Notes under the pieces: model-generated
Told to the model about the DNA's origin: nothing
Databases searched by the model: none
What the model saw: only the letters and a program-made list of their open reading frames with translations
Translations under genes and position numbers: made by a program
NCBI GenBank assembly: GCA_043801935.1
Contig: JAZDLO010000082.1
Location: 1 to 11,051, forward strand
DNA from: JAZDLO01 sp043801935
GTDB lineage: Bacteria > Actinomycetota > Thermoleophilia > RBG-16-64-13
Reading direction: 5' to 3'
DNA: 11,051 bases
Shown here: piece after piece, positions 1 to 5,890 of the stretch
Numbering within the stretch: the first letter of the stretch is position 1
Layout: each line of letters starts with the position of its first letter

Positions 1-163
1 AGACCAGCTCATCATCAACTCCGAGCTGGGCGGGGAGGGCAACGACTACTTCATGGTCCCCCGGGTGATGCTGGCCATGAAGCTGTTCGGCCTGGACAAG
101 GCCACCATCGACAAGGTCTGCTACCAGAACCCCAGAGACTTTTTCGGGCTGCCGGTTGACTGA
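1..163 (+). CDS. C-terminal fragment of a probable amidohydrolase/TatD-like metal-dependent hydrolase
   Basis: An open frame entering from the left edge (first whole codon at base 2) gives 53 residues and stops with TGA at 161-163. The tail has an IINSELGG stretch, a helix (VPRVMLAMKLFGL), then a second helix leading into YQNPRDFFGLP. An acidic/Asn-Ser segment followed by helices and an 'NP.rFFGLP' ending is typical of the C-termini of amidohydrolase-superfamily and TatD-like hydrolases, where the Asp/Ser after the last barrel strand sits near the metal site and the NP-FFGL motif caps the last helix. The catalytic core lies outside the window, so substrate and exact family cannot be named. 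It reads on the same strand as the Nramp remnant downstream. Coding is sure; the family is a moderate guess. Confidence 0.55.
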   Translation, partial: DQLIINSELGGEGNDYFMVPRVMLAMKLFGLDKATIDKVCYQNPRDFFGLPVD

Positions 164-186
164 AGGGCTGGGTGTGCTCTGGGCGC

Positions 187-214
187 CCGGTCCTAGGCCC
201 GTGTAGGCGACCGG
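187..214 (+). terminator. Possible hairpin after the hydrolase gene
   Basis: CCGGTC at 187-192 and GACCGG at 209-214 are perfect 6-base inverted arms around a 16-base interior, in which CTA/TAG (193-195 and 204-206) can add pairs. It lies 24 bases after the hydrolase stop codon, where a terminator is expected. There is no following T-run, so an intrinsic terminator is only a possibility. Confidence 0.3.
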
Positions 215-237
215 CCCGTCCAGCGCGGCGCTCTAGG

Positions 238-318
238 CTGCGCGCCTTCGTCGTTCGCGACTTCCTGCGCTATCTCGGACCGGGATTCATCGTCACCGTG
301 GGGTTCATCGACCCCGGT
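238..318 (+). pseudogene. Remnant of the N-terminus of an Nramp/MntH-type divalent metal transporter
   Basis: In the frame beginning at 238 the translation contains FLRYLGPGFIVTVGFIDPG, which closely matches the conserved start of Nramp (MntH) transporters: the end of the N-terminal tail and the first membrane helix, whose 'GP.f....g.iDPGN' motif includes the metal-binding Asp (codon at 310-312). The match stops after DPG: the next residues (GRRGDKW) do not fit the usual NWA continuation, and the rest of a protein of about 400 residues is absent. The opposite-strand protease gene ends only 24 bases further on. A GTG at 172 behind GAAGGG could have been the original start. I see a truncated, non-functional piece left by a deletion or rearrangement. 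The frame stays open far downstream, but there it is only antisense to the protease gene. Confidence 0.6.
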
Positions 319-342
319 GGTCGGCGGGGCGATAAGTGGAGG

Positions 343-2025
343 TCAGGGTTCGGTTGTCACATACGCCTTCAAGCACACATTGGCGTTGGCGTCCCCCTCC
401 GTCGTCAGATCGGACCAGTCTGTGCCATCCGAACTGACGTAGCTTTGCCCAGGCTGCGCCGTGGCCGCGCTGGAGAAGTCGGCAATAGGATATTCGATGG
501 CTACTGGACTGTCCGTTCCCGGCGATGTGACCTTCACCGCCACCATGAAGGGATCCCCGCTTGTCAGCGCGACCGGCTCCGAGAGCGTCACCGTGTGATA
601 GCCCATGTAGGCCAGAGTACCGCTCGCGTCGAGCGTCATGCTCGTGAGACTGGTTCCCGTATAGACCTCGTAACTCGTGCCCGGGGCCAGTGCGTAGAAG
701 CCCACTGCGCTCAGCCACGAGGTTTCCTGGGCGGTGAAGACGTTGGCGAACCATGCAGTCGGGCTCCCGTACCCCATGCCGTTCACGTCGCCCAGAGGGT
801 CGTACTGGTAGACCCCGCTGTAATTGCTGGTCGACTCGGCGCCGCTGACGACGCCCAGGGGATGGACACGACCGAAGGTGGTGTCGTAGTAGGAGACATA
901 GAAGTAGCCGCCGTCGCCGAACCCGGTACCCCAGCTGTTCTTGACGAGAAAGGCTCCATCACCGGATGGGCTCATGGCGAAGTTGGCGGCAGGGTAGTCG
1001 TCGTCCCAGCCGACGGCAAGGACCGCGTGGTTGGCCTGCGAGAGCACGAAGTGGTAGTAGCTCGCCGTAGAAGCGTCGTAGTAGGGTGACCCAGACGCGT
1101 CGCCGTACCAGCCCATGGCGACGTAGACACCGCCGTACTGCATGATCGCGTTCTTGATGTTGGTGTTGTCGAGTGCCGACCCCCGAGGCGGGATCCAGTT
1201 GACCTCCTGCACGTGCATGTTCGGGCTCAGTTCGGCAGGCGTGTAGCCGTCACCGTAGGCGTCCCCGCTCTCGTCGACGGGGCCGCCCCATCGGACCAAG
1301 TAGGCGGTGGACATCTCGAGGGTCCCGCCCCAGTTATAGGGGTCGCTGCCGTTGTCGAAGCCGCTGTTGAGGACCATGTTGTCCTCGGAGAGGTCCCAGC
1401 TATCGCCGGGCCGCAGCAAGGATTCGAGTGAGCCCAGCGTGGCGAACGCCCAGCATGTGCCGTAAGGGTTTTGATCCTTGACTGATGTGAGCTTGTCTGA
1501 CTTGCGTAGGTCGAAGCTGGTCGGAATCGCCCCGGGCGGGGCCTCACCCTCGCTTCCGGGCGGCGACACGAGCTCGCTCAGGCTGGGGATCTGCATCCCC
1601 CGTGCGTACGAGAAATCCTGCGACGTCGGTCTTTCGCCCAAGGGGTACCCCACGGCCGCGATAGAAGAGGCGTCTACTGCCGGAAGGGTCAGGGAATCCA
1701 GGAAATCCTGATTGAGCGGGGCAACCTTCAACTTGTTCAACTCGGCCTGAGCCGAGGAAGCATCCGGCCCGGTGCTCGCTGCACCCAGCAAGGCCTGGGC
1801 CGCCTGCTCGGCTGCTTGCTTCGACAGTTCCAAGGGGTTCAGGGGGGCAGCCTGCTTGTCCGCGCCGCAAGAGACGAAGGTCCCCGCGCAGGCGAGGACG
1901 ATCAGTACGAGGATGACCCCTCTCAGGCGCACGTGAGCGGAGACGTGACTGCCAAGCCACGCACCGGCACGCACTCTTTCATACCTGCGCACCGCCCACG
2001 AGAGCCAACTACCGCGCCGCCCCAT
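343..2025 (-). CDS. Lipid-anchored papain-family (C1) cysteine protease with C-terminal lectin-like domain
   Basis: Predicted 560-residue exported protease. A basic N-terminal stretch of about 35 residues leads to a hydrophobic segment (about 36-52) ending in a lipobox, FVSC, with Cys53 as the expected lipidated residue. A pro-like region (about 54-165) precedes the papain domain: oxyanion Gln185 in VKDQNPYGTCWAF, nucleophile Cys191, His333 in NHAVLAVGWDDD, and Asn363 in LVKNSWGTGFG. All catalytic residues are present. From about residue 402 to the end is a beta-rich segment (YSGVYQYD, WFANVFTA, VGFYAL, YEVYTG) like the lectin-like domain that follows C1 peptidases in other bacteria and archaea. 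The ATG at 2025 is chosen because GGGGG lies 5 bases upstream and a promoter is placed about 25 bases before it; a GTG at 1932 would give a shorter signal peptide but has no RBS. The reading frame extends upstream to 2085, past the promoter. The gene stands alone, divergent from the small lipoprotein gene. Likely role: cleavage of proteins or peptides at the outer membrane face or cell wall; substrate unknown. Confidence 0.9.
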   Translation of the reverse strand: MGRRGSWLSWAVRRYERVRAGAWLGSHVSAHVRLRGVILVLIVLACAGTFVSCGADKQAAPLNPLELSKQAAEQAAQALLGAASTGPDASSAQAELNKLKVAPLNQDFLDSLTLPAVDASSIAAVGYPLGERPTSQDFSYARGMQIPSLSELVSPPGSEGEAPPGAIPTSFDLRKSDKLTSVKDQNPYGTCWAFATLGSLESLLRPGDSWDLSEDNMVLNSGFDNGSDPYNWGGTLEMSTAYLVRWGGPVDESGDAYGDGYTPAELSPNMHVQEVNWIPPRGSALDNTNIKNAIMQYGGVYVAMGWYGDASGSPYYDASTASYYHFVLSQANHAVLAVGWDDDYPAANFAMSPSGDGAFLVKNSWGTGFGDGGYFYVSYYDTTFGRVHPLGVVSGAESTSNYSGVYQYDPLGDVNGMGYGSPTAWFANVFTAQETSWLSAVGFYALAPGTSYEVYTGTSLTSMTLDASGTLAYMGYHTVTLSEPVALTSGDPFMVAVKVTSPGTDSPVAIEYPIADFSSAATAQPGQSYVSSDGTDWSDLTTEGDANANVCLKAYVTTEP

Positions 2026-2030
2026 GCTTA

Positions 2031-2035
2031 CCCCC
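2031..2035 (-). promoter_or_regulatory. Ribosome binding site deciding the protease start
   Basis: On the minus strand GGGGG (within CTGGGGGTAAGC) precedes the ATG at 2025 by 5 bases. No comparable purine run precedes the alternative GTG at 1932, so this supports the 2025 start. Confidence 0.6.
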
Positions 2036-2056
2036 AGGCACGATACCGCTAGTTGC

Positions 2057-2085
2057 ACCCTACTACTGCAAACGGCAGGCGTCAA
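2057..2085 (-). promoter_or_regulatory. Sigma70-like promoter for the cysteine protease gene
   Basis: Reading the minus strand, TTGACG (2085-2080) is followed after 17 bases by TAGGGT (2062-2057). This is a good -35, ideal spacing and a TAGxxT -10 of the kind common in high-GC actinobacteria. Transcription would begin near 2050, giving a leader of about 25 nt before the ATG at 2025. Between this promoter and the divergent one at 2228, bases 2086-2227 show no gene or clear element. Confidence 0.65.
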
Positions 2086-2227
2086 TGAGATATTGACTCG
2101 CGCTCGTGGACTTTCGAGACTGGGGCCGAGGGGATGGCCGAGCCGAGCCCGGCTGGTGCTGGGCCGCGAAGGGTTTGAAGGCCGCTTATCCGGGACGGCG
2201 CCACCTTGGACTTGGGGCGCAGACTAT

Positions 2228-2255
2228 TTGACCAGCAGACGGACCGACCTATAAT
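2228..2255 (+). promoter_or_regulatory. Strong sigma70-like promoter for the small lipoprotein gene
   Basis: TTGACC (2228-2233), a 16-base spacer and a consensus TATAAT (2250-2255). This is the best promoter match in the window. Predicted start of transcription is about 2261-2264, leaving a leader of about 125 nt before the ATG at 2389, long enough for the folded element described separately. Confidence 0.75.
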
Positions 2256-2286
2256 CTGACCTTAGGGGAGTAGGTGAATCCCACAT

Positions 2287-2380
2287 CTATCGCGCGGGAA
2301 GACCGCCGGATAAGGATCAGCGCGAGCCTGCCGGCCGCGCATAGTCCCTTTTCGGACGAGCGGCTGCCCGAGAAGGAGGT
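2287..2380 (+). promoter_or_regulatory. Structured 5' leader with a Shine-Dalgarno-masking hairpin (candidate cis-regulatory RNA)
   Basis: Two adjacent helices can be drawn by eye. Helix A: CTAT (2287-2290) plus GCGCGG (2292-2297) pair with CCGCGC (2335-2340) plus ATAG (2341-2344), 10 pairs with one bulged C at 2291; inside it CCGG (2306-2309) can pair with CCGG (2331-2334). Helix B: CCTTTTCGG (2347-2355) pairs with CCGAGAAGG (2368-2376), 9 pairs including one G-U, with a 12-base loop. The 3' arm of helix B contains AAGG, half of the AAGGAGGT Shine-Dalgarno at 2373-2380, which sits 8 bases before the ATG at 2389. Opening of helix B would therefore control translation. It matches no riboswitch class that I recognise with confidence; it could be a translational switch, a thermosensor or an autoregulatory leader. 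Confidence 0.45.
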
Positions 2381-2388
2381 GTGAGCCG

Positions 2389-2814
2389 ATGGAACGGATC
2401 GCAAGGGTACTGGCCATCGTCTTCGTTGTAGTGGGGCTCGTGGCGATGGGGGGTGTTCTTGCCGCCGGGTGTGGGGGATCGGATCAGAAACGGGCCAAAG
2501 CGGATCTCAATACGGCGCTTACCGGGCTTGAGACCGCGTTCATCGGCCTAAAGGAGCAGGGCGCGACTTTGACGGTGGGGGACCTCAAGAAGACCCAACC
2601 CCTGCTCGAGGCCTTCGACAAGGTGATCGAGGCCGCCGGCAAGGTGTCCGGAGTGGACGTAACGCAGTTTGAAACCGGATTCAAAGCCCTACGCGCCGCC
2701 GTGTTCGCCCTCCCGGACGACCTCACGATCGGGGCTGCGGTCATGCAGTTGATGCCGATGGCCCTGGCGGTCCTACAGTCCGGAGAAGCTCTGAAGCAGT
2801 TCGCCGCACCCTAG
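2389..2814 (+). CDS. Small helical lipoprotein of unknown function
   Basis: A 141-residue exported protein. The N-terminus is a short basic start (MERIAR), a hydrophobic segment (about 7-26) and LAAGC, making Cys28 the likely lipidation site. This is an acceptable though not ideal lipobox, with Ala rather than Leu/Val at -3. The mature part (about 110 residues) has no Cys and is predicted almost wholly alpha-helical with amphipathic Leu/Ala/Val spacing; it could form a small helical bundle like a substrate-binding or chaperone-like lipoprotein. I do not recognise a family. The start is secure: a near-perfect AAGGAGGT lies 8 bases upstream, preceded by its own promoter and a structured leader. 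It lies 177 bases before the FHA-ABC exporter gene on the same strand, so read-through into that gene is possible. Confidence 0.8.
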   Translation: MERIARVLAIVFVVVGLVAMGGVLAAGCGGSDQKRAKADLNTALTGLETAFIGLKEQGATLTVGDLKKTQPLLEAFDKVIEAAGKVSGVDVTQFETGFKALRAAVFALPDDLTIGAAVMQLMPMALAVLQSGEALKQFAAP

Positions 2815-2860
2815 GATTACAGCGGGCCGTCCCGGTTCCTCCGCGAGCCACGAGCGGGCC

Positions 2861-2879
2861 GACGCCCCAGGTCGGCGTC
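2861..2879 (+). terminator. Possible weak hairpin between the small lipoprotein and exporter genes
   Basis: GACGCC (2861-2866) and GGCGTC (2874-2879) are 6-base inverted arms with a 7-base loop, 47 bases after the lipoprotein stop. No T-run follows, so it may be an attenuator, a Rho-dependent feature or chance. Confidence 0.3.
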
Positions 2880-2932
2880 TCAACCGCGCAGCCAGGTCCA
2901 TAGCCGGCCCCTGCGAAGGCATCGGGCACGGG

Positions 2933-2961
2933 TTGCAAATCCGGAAGAGCGGGGGAAGAAT
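2933..2961 (+). promoter_or_regulatory. Weak candidate promoter for the exporter-kinase run
   Basis: TTGCAA (2933-2938), a 17-base spacer and AAGAAT (2956-2961). The -35 is fair and the -10 poor. If used, transcription would start about 25 bases before the GTG at 2992. Read-through from the promoter at 2228 is the alternative. Confidence 0.3.
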
Positions 2962-2991
2962 AGCAGAGCCACCTTACTCAGGGGCTGAGGC

Positions 2992-5865
2992 GTGTACGGT
3001 TTTTTGTCATTTGAGGGTGTAGATACCACGGAGGAGCATACGCTCACTCAGGCCGTGACGGGTCTTGGGCGGGCTCCAGAGAACGACGTGTGTCTCGAAT
3101 CTTCCACCGTCTCGCGGTTTCATGCCCGCATACTGTCGGATGAGGGTGGAAGCCGCGTTATCGATCTAGGCAGTGGGAACGGCACCCGGGTCGACGGTGT
3201 GGAGCTGGAGGTCAAGGTCGAGCAGCCTCTCAGCGATGGCGCACTGATCGAGATAGGGCCTTTCGCGCTGAGATTCCACAAGCGCTCGGAAGCGTCCGTT
3301 GTGGGGGGGGCAAAGGAGAGGGCTGAGGTGGCCGGCCCGAAGGGCGTCGCGAAGGCTACGGTGCTCTTGGCCCCGGTCTCTCCGGCCCAGCTCGTCATCA
3401 CCACGCTCGCCGGTACGACCGAGGCCACTTTGCGTGGCACCACTTTGACCCTGGGACGCGATCCGGCCGGCGATATAGTCGTGGATTCCGACGCCGTGTC
3501 CCGTCGCCACGCGCGCCTGGATCGGCGTGATTCGGGGTGGGAGATCACCGATCTGGGCAGCACTAACGGTCTGCGCTTCCAGCGTAAGCCGATCCAGAAC
3601 ATGCCGCTCGCGAACGGCGACGTGGTCCACATCGGGCGTTCGGTCACGCTCGAGTTCCGAGACCCGGACGCTGCTCGTGCCGCGGGTTTGGGGGGAGCTC
3701 AGGGTCTTGGCTGGGGCCGCGACGCAGCGCGCGGACCATCTCAAGGCCAGCCCCCGGTCTTTGAATTACCCGCCAAGGGGGCCCTCGTGCTGGGCCGTAG
3801 CGACCAGGCCGACGTCTCCCTGCATCATCCCCAGGTTTCTCGGGCGCACGCCCAGCTCGTGCGGCGTGGCGCCGACGTCTACCTCGAGGATCTTGGCAGT
3901 TCCGCGGGCACCTACGTCAACGGGCAACTAGTCGGGGAGCATCGGCTGAAAGATGGGGAAATCGTCCGCATCGGGTCCAGCCGATTGGTGATGGAGCAGG
4001 GGCGATTGCGAGTGGTCGACGAAGAAGGCGACCTCCGCATCGACGCCCTCCACCTCTCTCGGGTGGTGGGCAAGGGCCTGCGCATCCTACAGGACGTGTC
4101 TCTCTCCATCTACCCCCAAGAGTTCGTGGCCATCGTGGGAGCCAGCGGCTCGGGAAAGTCGACTCTGCTCAACGCCCTATGTGGCTTCCGTCCGGCCAGC
4201 GCGGGAGCAGTGTTGTTCAACGGCATCGACCTGTATAAGAACTTCGACGCCTACCGCAACGATCTCGGTTACGTTCCTCAGGACGACATAATCCACCGGG
4301 AGCTGCCCGTCCGCCGTGCCCTCGATTACGCTGCCCGTCTCAGGATGCCGGGCGACACCTCGGCTGCTGAGCGGCTGCAGAGGGTCGAGGAGGTGTTGGA
4401 GGATCTCGACCTTCGAGCTTGCGCCGATCGGGCCGTCCGCCAGCTGAGCGGCGGACAGCGCAAGAGGGTATCCATCGGCGTAGAATTGCTGACCCGGCCC
4501 AGTCTGTTCTTCCTGGATGAGGCCACCTCGGGACTGGACCCGGGGACGGAGTCGCAGATGATGAGGCTCCTCCGGCGCCTCGCCGATCAGGGGCGGACGG
4601 TGGCCCTTGTCACCCATGCCACCAAGAACGTCATGACCTGCGACAAGGTCGTCTTCATGGCTCGGGGCGGCCACCTGGCCTACTATGGGCCCCCGGAGGA
4701 GGCGCTCCGCTATTTCGGGGTGGGCGATTTCGACGAGATCTACGGCCGGCTGGAGCAAGGTGATCCCAAGGAGTGGGGCAGCAGGTTCCGGGTGTCGAGG
4801 ATCTTCCGGGAGAACGTCGAAGCTCGATTAGCTGAGGTGAATCCGCCGGCGGGCGGTGGCGCGGCGGTCGGGGCGGGGGCTGCCGCGGCGCCCGCCGGCG
4901 TTGCGCCGGCCCCAGGGGTCCCGCCGCCCCCGTCGGGCGATCGATGGGCACGCGGGAATGGAGGGGCTGGGAGGCGCCGGCAAGTCTCGACCTGGCGCCA
5001 ATTCGTCATCCTCTCAGCGCGCTACCTGGACACGATCTGGCGTGATAAGAGGACTGCCGGTCTCCTGTTCGCCATCGCCCCCTTCCTGGGGGCCCTCGAT
5101 TTCATCGTGTGGAAGCGCGATATCTTGGATCCCCAGACCGGGAGCGCGGTCAAGGCGCTCACCATGCTGTTCATGGTGTCGCTCATTACCGTCTTGGTGG
5201 GCACCATCACTTCCGTAAGAGAGATCGTCAAGGAGGATGCCATCTACCGGCGCGAGCGCATGGTCGGATTGCGGGTGATGCCGTACGTGGGCTCGAAAGT
5301 GGCGGTCGGCTTCCTGTTTGCCTTGTACAGCGCCATCATGCTCTTCGCCTTCAAGCTGGCGGCGGTGGACTTTTCGCACCTGAGTTTCGGCGAGACGATG
5401 TTGTTGTTGGTCCCCCTCGTGCTTGGCACCTTGGCGGGGGTGATGTGGGGGCTCCTGGTGTCCGCCGTGGCGCCGAGCGAGGACCGAGCCATGCTCCTCG
5501 TGATCCTGGTGCTGGTGCCCCAGTTCGTCTTCTCGGGCGGCATGGTGCCGCTCAAGGATCTGGGCGTGGCCGGGAAGGTCATGGGCTGGGTCACCTCCAG
5601 CCGCTGGGAGTTAGGGGCGTTGGCCACCTCTGCCAAGATAGAGGGCGGAGCCTCTCAGGCGCCAGGCTTGCCTGGTTTCTCGCTACCTGGGATCGGGAGC
5701 CTTTCCAGTCCCGGCCAGACGCAAGCCCTGTCCGGCTCGCTCCGCGATCAGTACGGGGACATCTTCCACGTGAACCTCGCGCTCTATTGGGGTATGGCCT
5801 TGGCTCTGGCCGTGGTCCTGCTGGTCGTAATAACCATACTTCAGAAGCGCAAGGACACGCTTTGA
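2992..5865 (+). CDS. Triple-FHA, ABCG-type ABC exporter (ATPase and permease fused)
   Basis: 957 residues, GTG start; AGGGG at 2980-2984 serves as RBS and the first FHA strand begins at once. Three N-terminal FHA domains, which bind phosphothreonine peptides: FHA1 (about 1-95; GR at 26-27, SRFH at 41-44, GNGT at 62-65), FHA2 (about 140-225; GR at 155-156, SRRH at 170-173, STNG at 190-193) and FHA3 (about 255-335; GR at 268-269, SRAH at 283-286, but SSAGT at 303-307, lacking the usual Asn). The ATPase domain follows: Walker A GASGSGKST (383-391), signature LSGGQ (485-489), Walker B LFFLDE (505-510), H-loop His542. An Ala/Pro/Gly-rich linker (about 617-650) leads to a permease with about six membrane spans (about 690-953). 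The order is that of mycobacterial Rv1747, which has two FHA domains and is a substrate of the kinase PknF. Here the kinase gene follows after 25 bases, very likely in one operon. Exported substrate unknown (lipid, lipo-oligosaccharide or hydrophobic compound by family analogy). Confidence 0.93.
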   Translation: MYGFLSFEGVDTTEEHTLTQAVTGLGRAPENDVCLESSTVSRFHARILSDEGGSRVIDLGSGNGTRVDGVELEVKVEQPLSDGALIEIGPFALRFHKRSEASVVGGAKERAEVAGPKGVAKATVLLAPVSPAQLVITTLAGTTEATLRGTTLTLGRDPAGDIVVDSDAVSRRHARLDRRDSGWEITDLGSTNGLRFQRKPIQNMPLANGDVVHIGRSVTLEFRDPDAARAAGLGGAQGLGWGRDAARGPSQGQPPVFELPAKGALVLGRSDQADVSLHHPQVSRAHAQLVRRGADVYLEDLGSSAGTYVNGQLVGEHRLKDGEIVRIGSSRLVMEQGRLRVVDEEGDLRIDALHLSRVVGKGLRILQDVSLSIYPQEFVAIVGASGSGKSTLLNALCGFRPASAGAVLFNGIDLYKNFDAYRNDLGYVPQDDIIHRELPVRRALDYAARLRMPGDTSAAERLQRVEEVLEDLDLRACADRAVRQLSGGQRKRVSIGVELLTRPSLFFLDEATSGLDPGTESQMMRLLRRLADQGRTVALVTHATKNVMTCDKVVFMARGGHLAYYGPPEEALRYFGVGDFDEIYGRLEQGDPKEWGSRFRVSRIFRENVEARLAEVNPPAGGGAAVGAGAAAAPAGVAPAPGVPPPPSGDRWARGNGGAGRRRQVSTWRQFVILSARYLDTIWRDKRTAGLLFAIAPFLGALDFIVWKRDILDPQTGSAVKALTMLFMVSLITVLVGTITSVREIVKEDAIYRRERMVGLRVMPYVGSKVAVGFLFALYSAIMLFAFKLAAVDFSHLSFGETMLLLVPLVLGTLAGVMWGLLVSAVAPSEDRAMLLVILVLVPQFVFSGGMVPLKDLGVAGKVMGWVTSSRWELGALATSAKIEGGASQAPGLPGFSLPGIGSLSSPGQTQALSGSLRDQYGDIFHVNLALYWGMALALAVVLLVVITILQKRKDTL

Positions 5866-5890
5866 GGATCTCCAGCATCTGAGGGAGTAG

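Noticed and set aside
319..1089. Continuation of the plus-strand frame from 172 to 1089 as one long gene
   Set aside because: After the Nramp-like stretch the translation is Arg/Val/Gly-rich with no family resemblance and is exactly antisense to the clear papain-family gene.
2026..2085. Longer N-terminus for the protease, starting at 2085
   Set aside because: It would start upstream of the predicted transcription start (about 2050) and span the -10 box; the ATG at 2025 has an RBS.
2024..2254. A 76-residue plus-strand open frame in the divergent intergenic region
   Set aside because: It starts opposite the protease start codon, overlaps both promoters, has no RBS and an unremarkable Arg/Gly-rich composition.
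2262..2346. GGGGAGTAG at 2265-2273 as the signature of a yybP-ykoY manganese riboswitch (tempting given the Nramp remnant)
   Set aside because: Only this short stretch matches; I cannot find the second conserved loop (CGTCA-type) or a proper closing stem, and the downstream gene is a lipoprotein, not a Mn exporter. A covariance-model scan would settle it.
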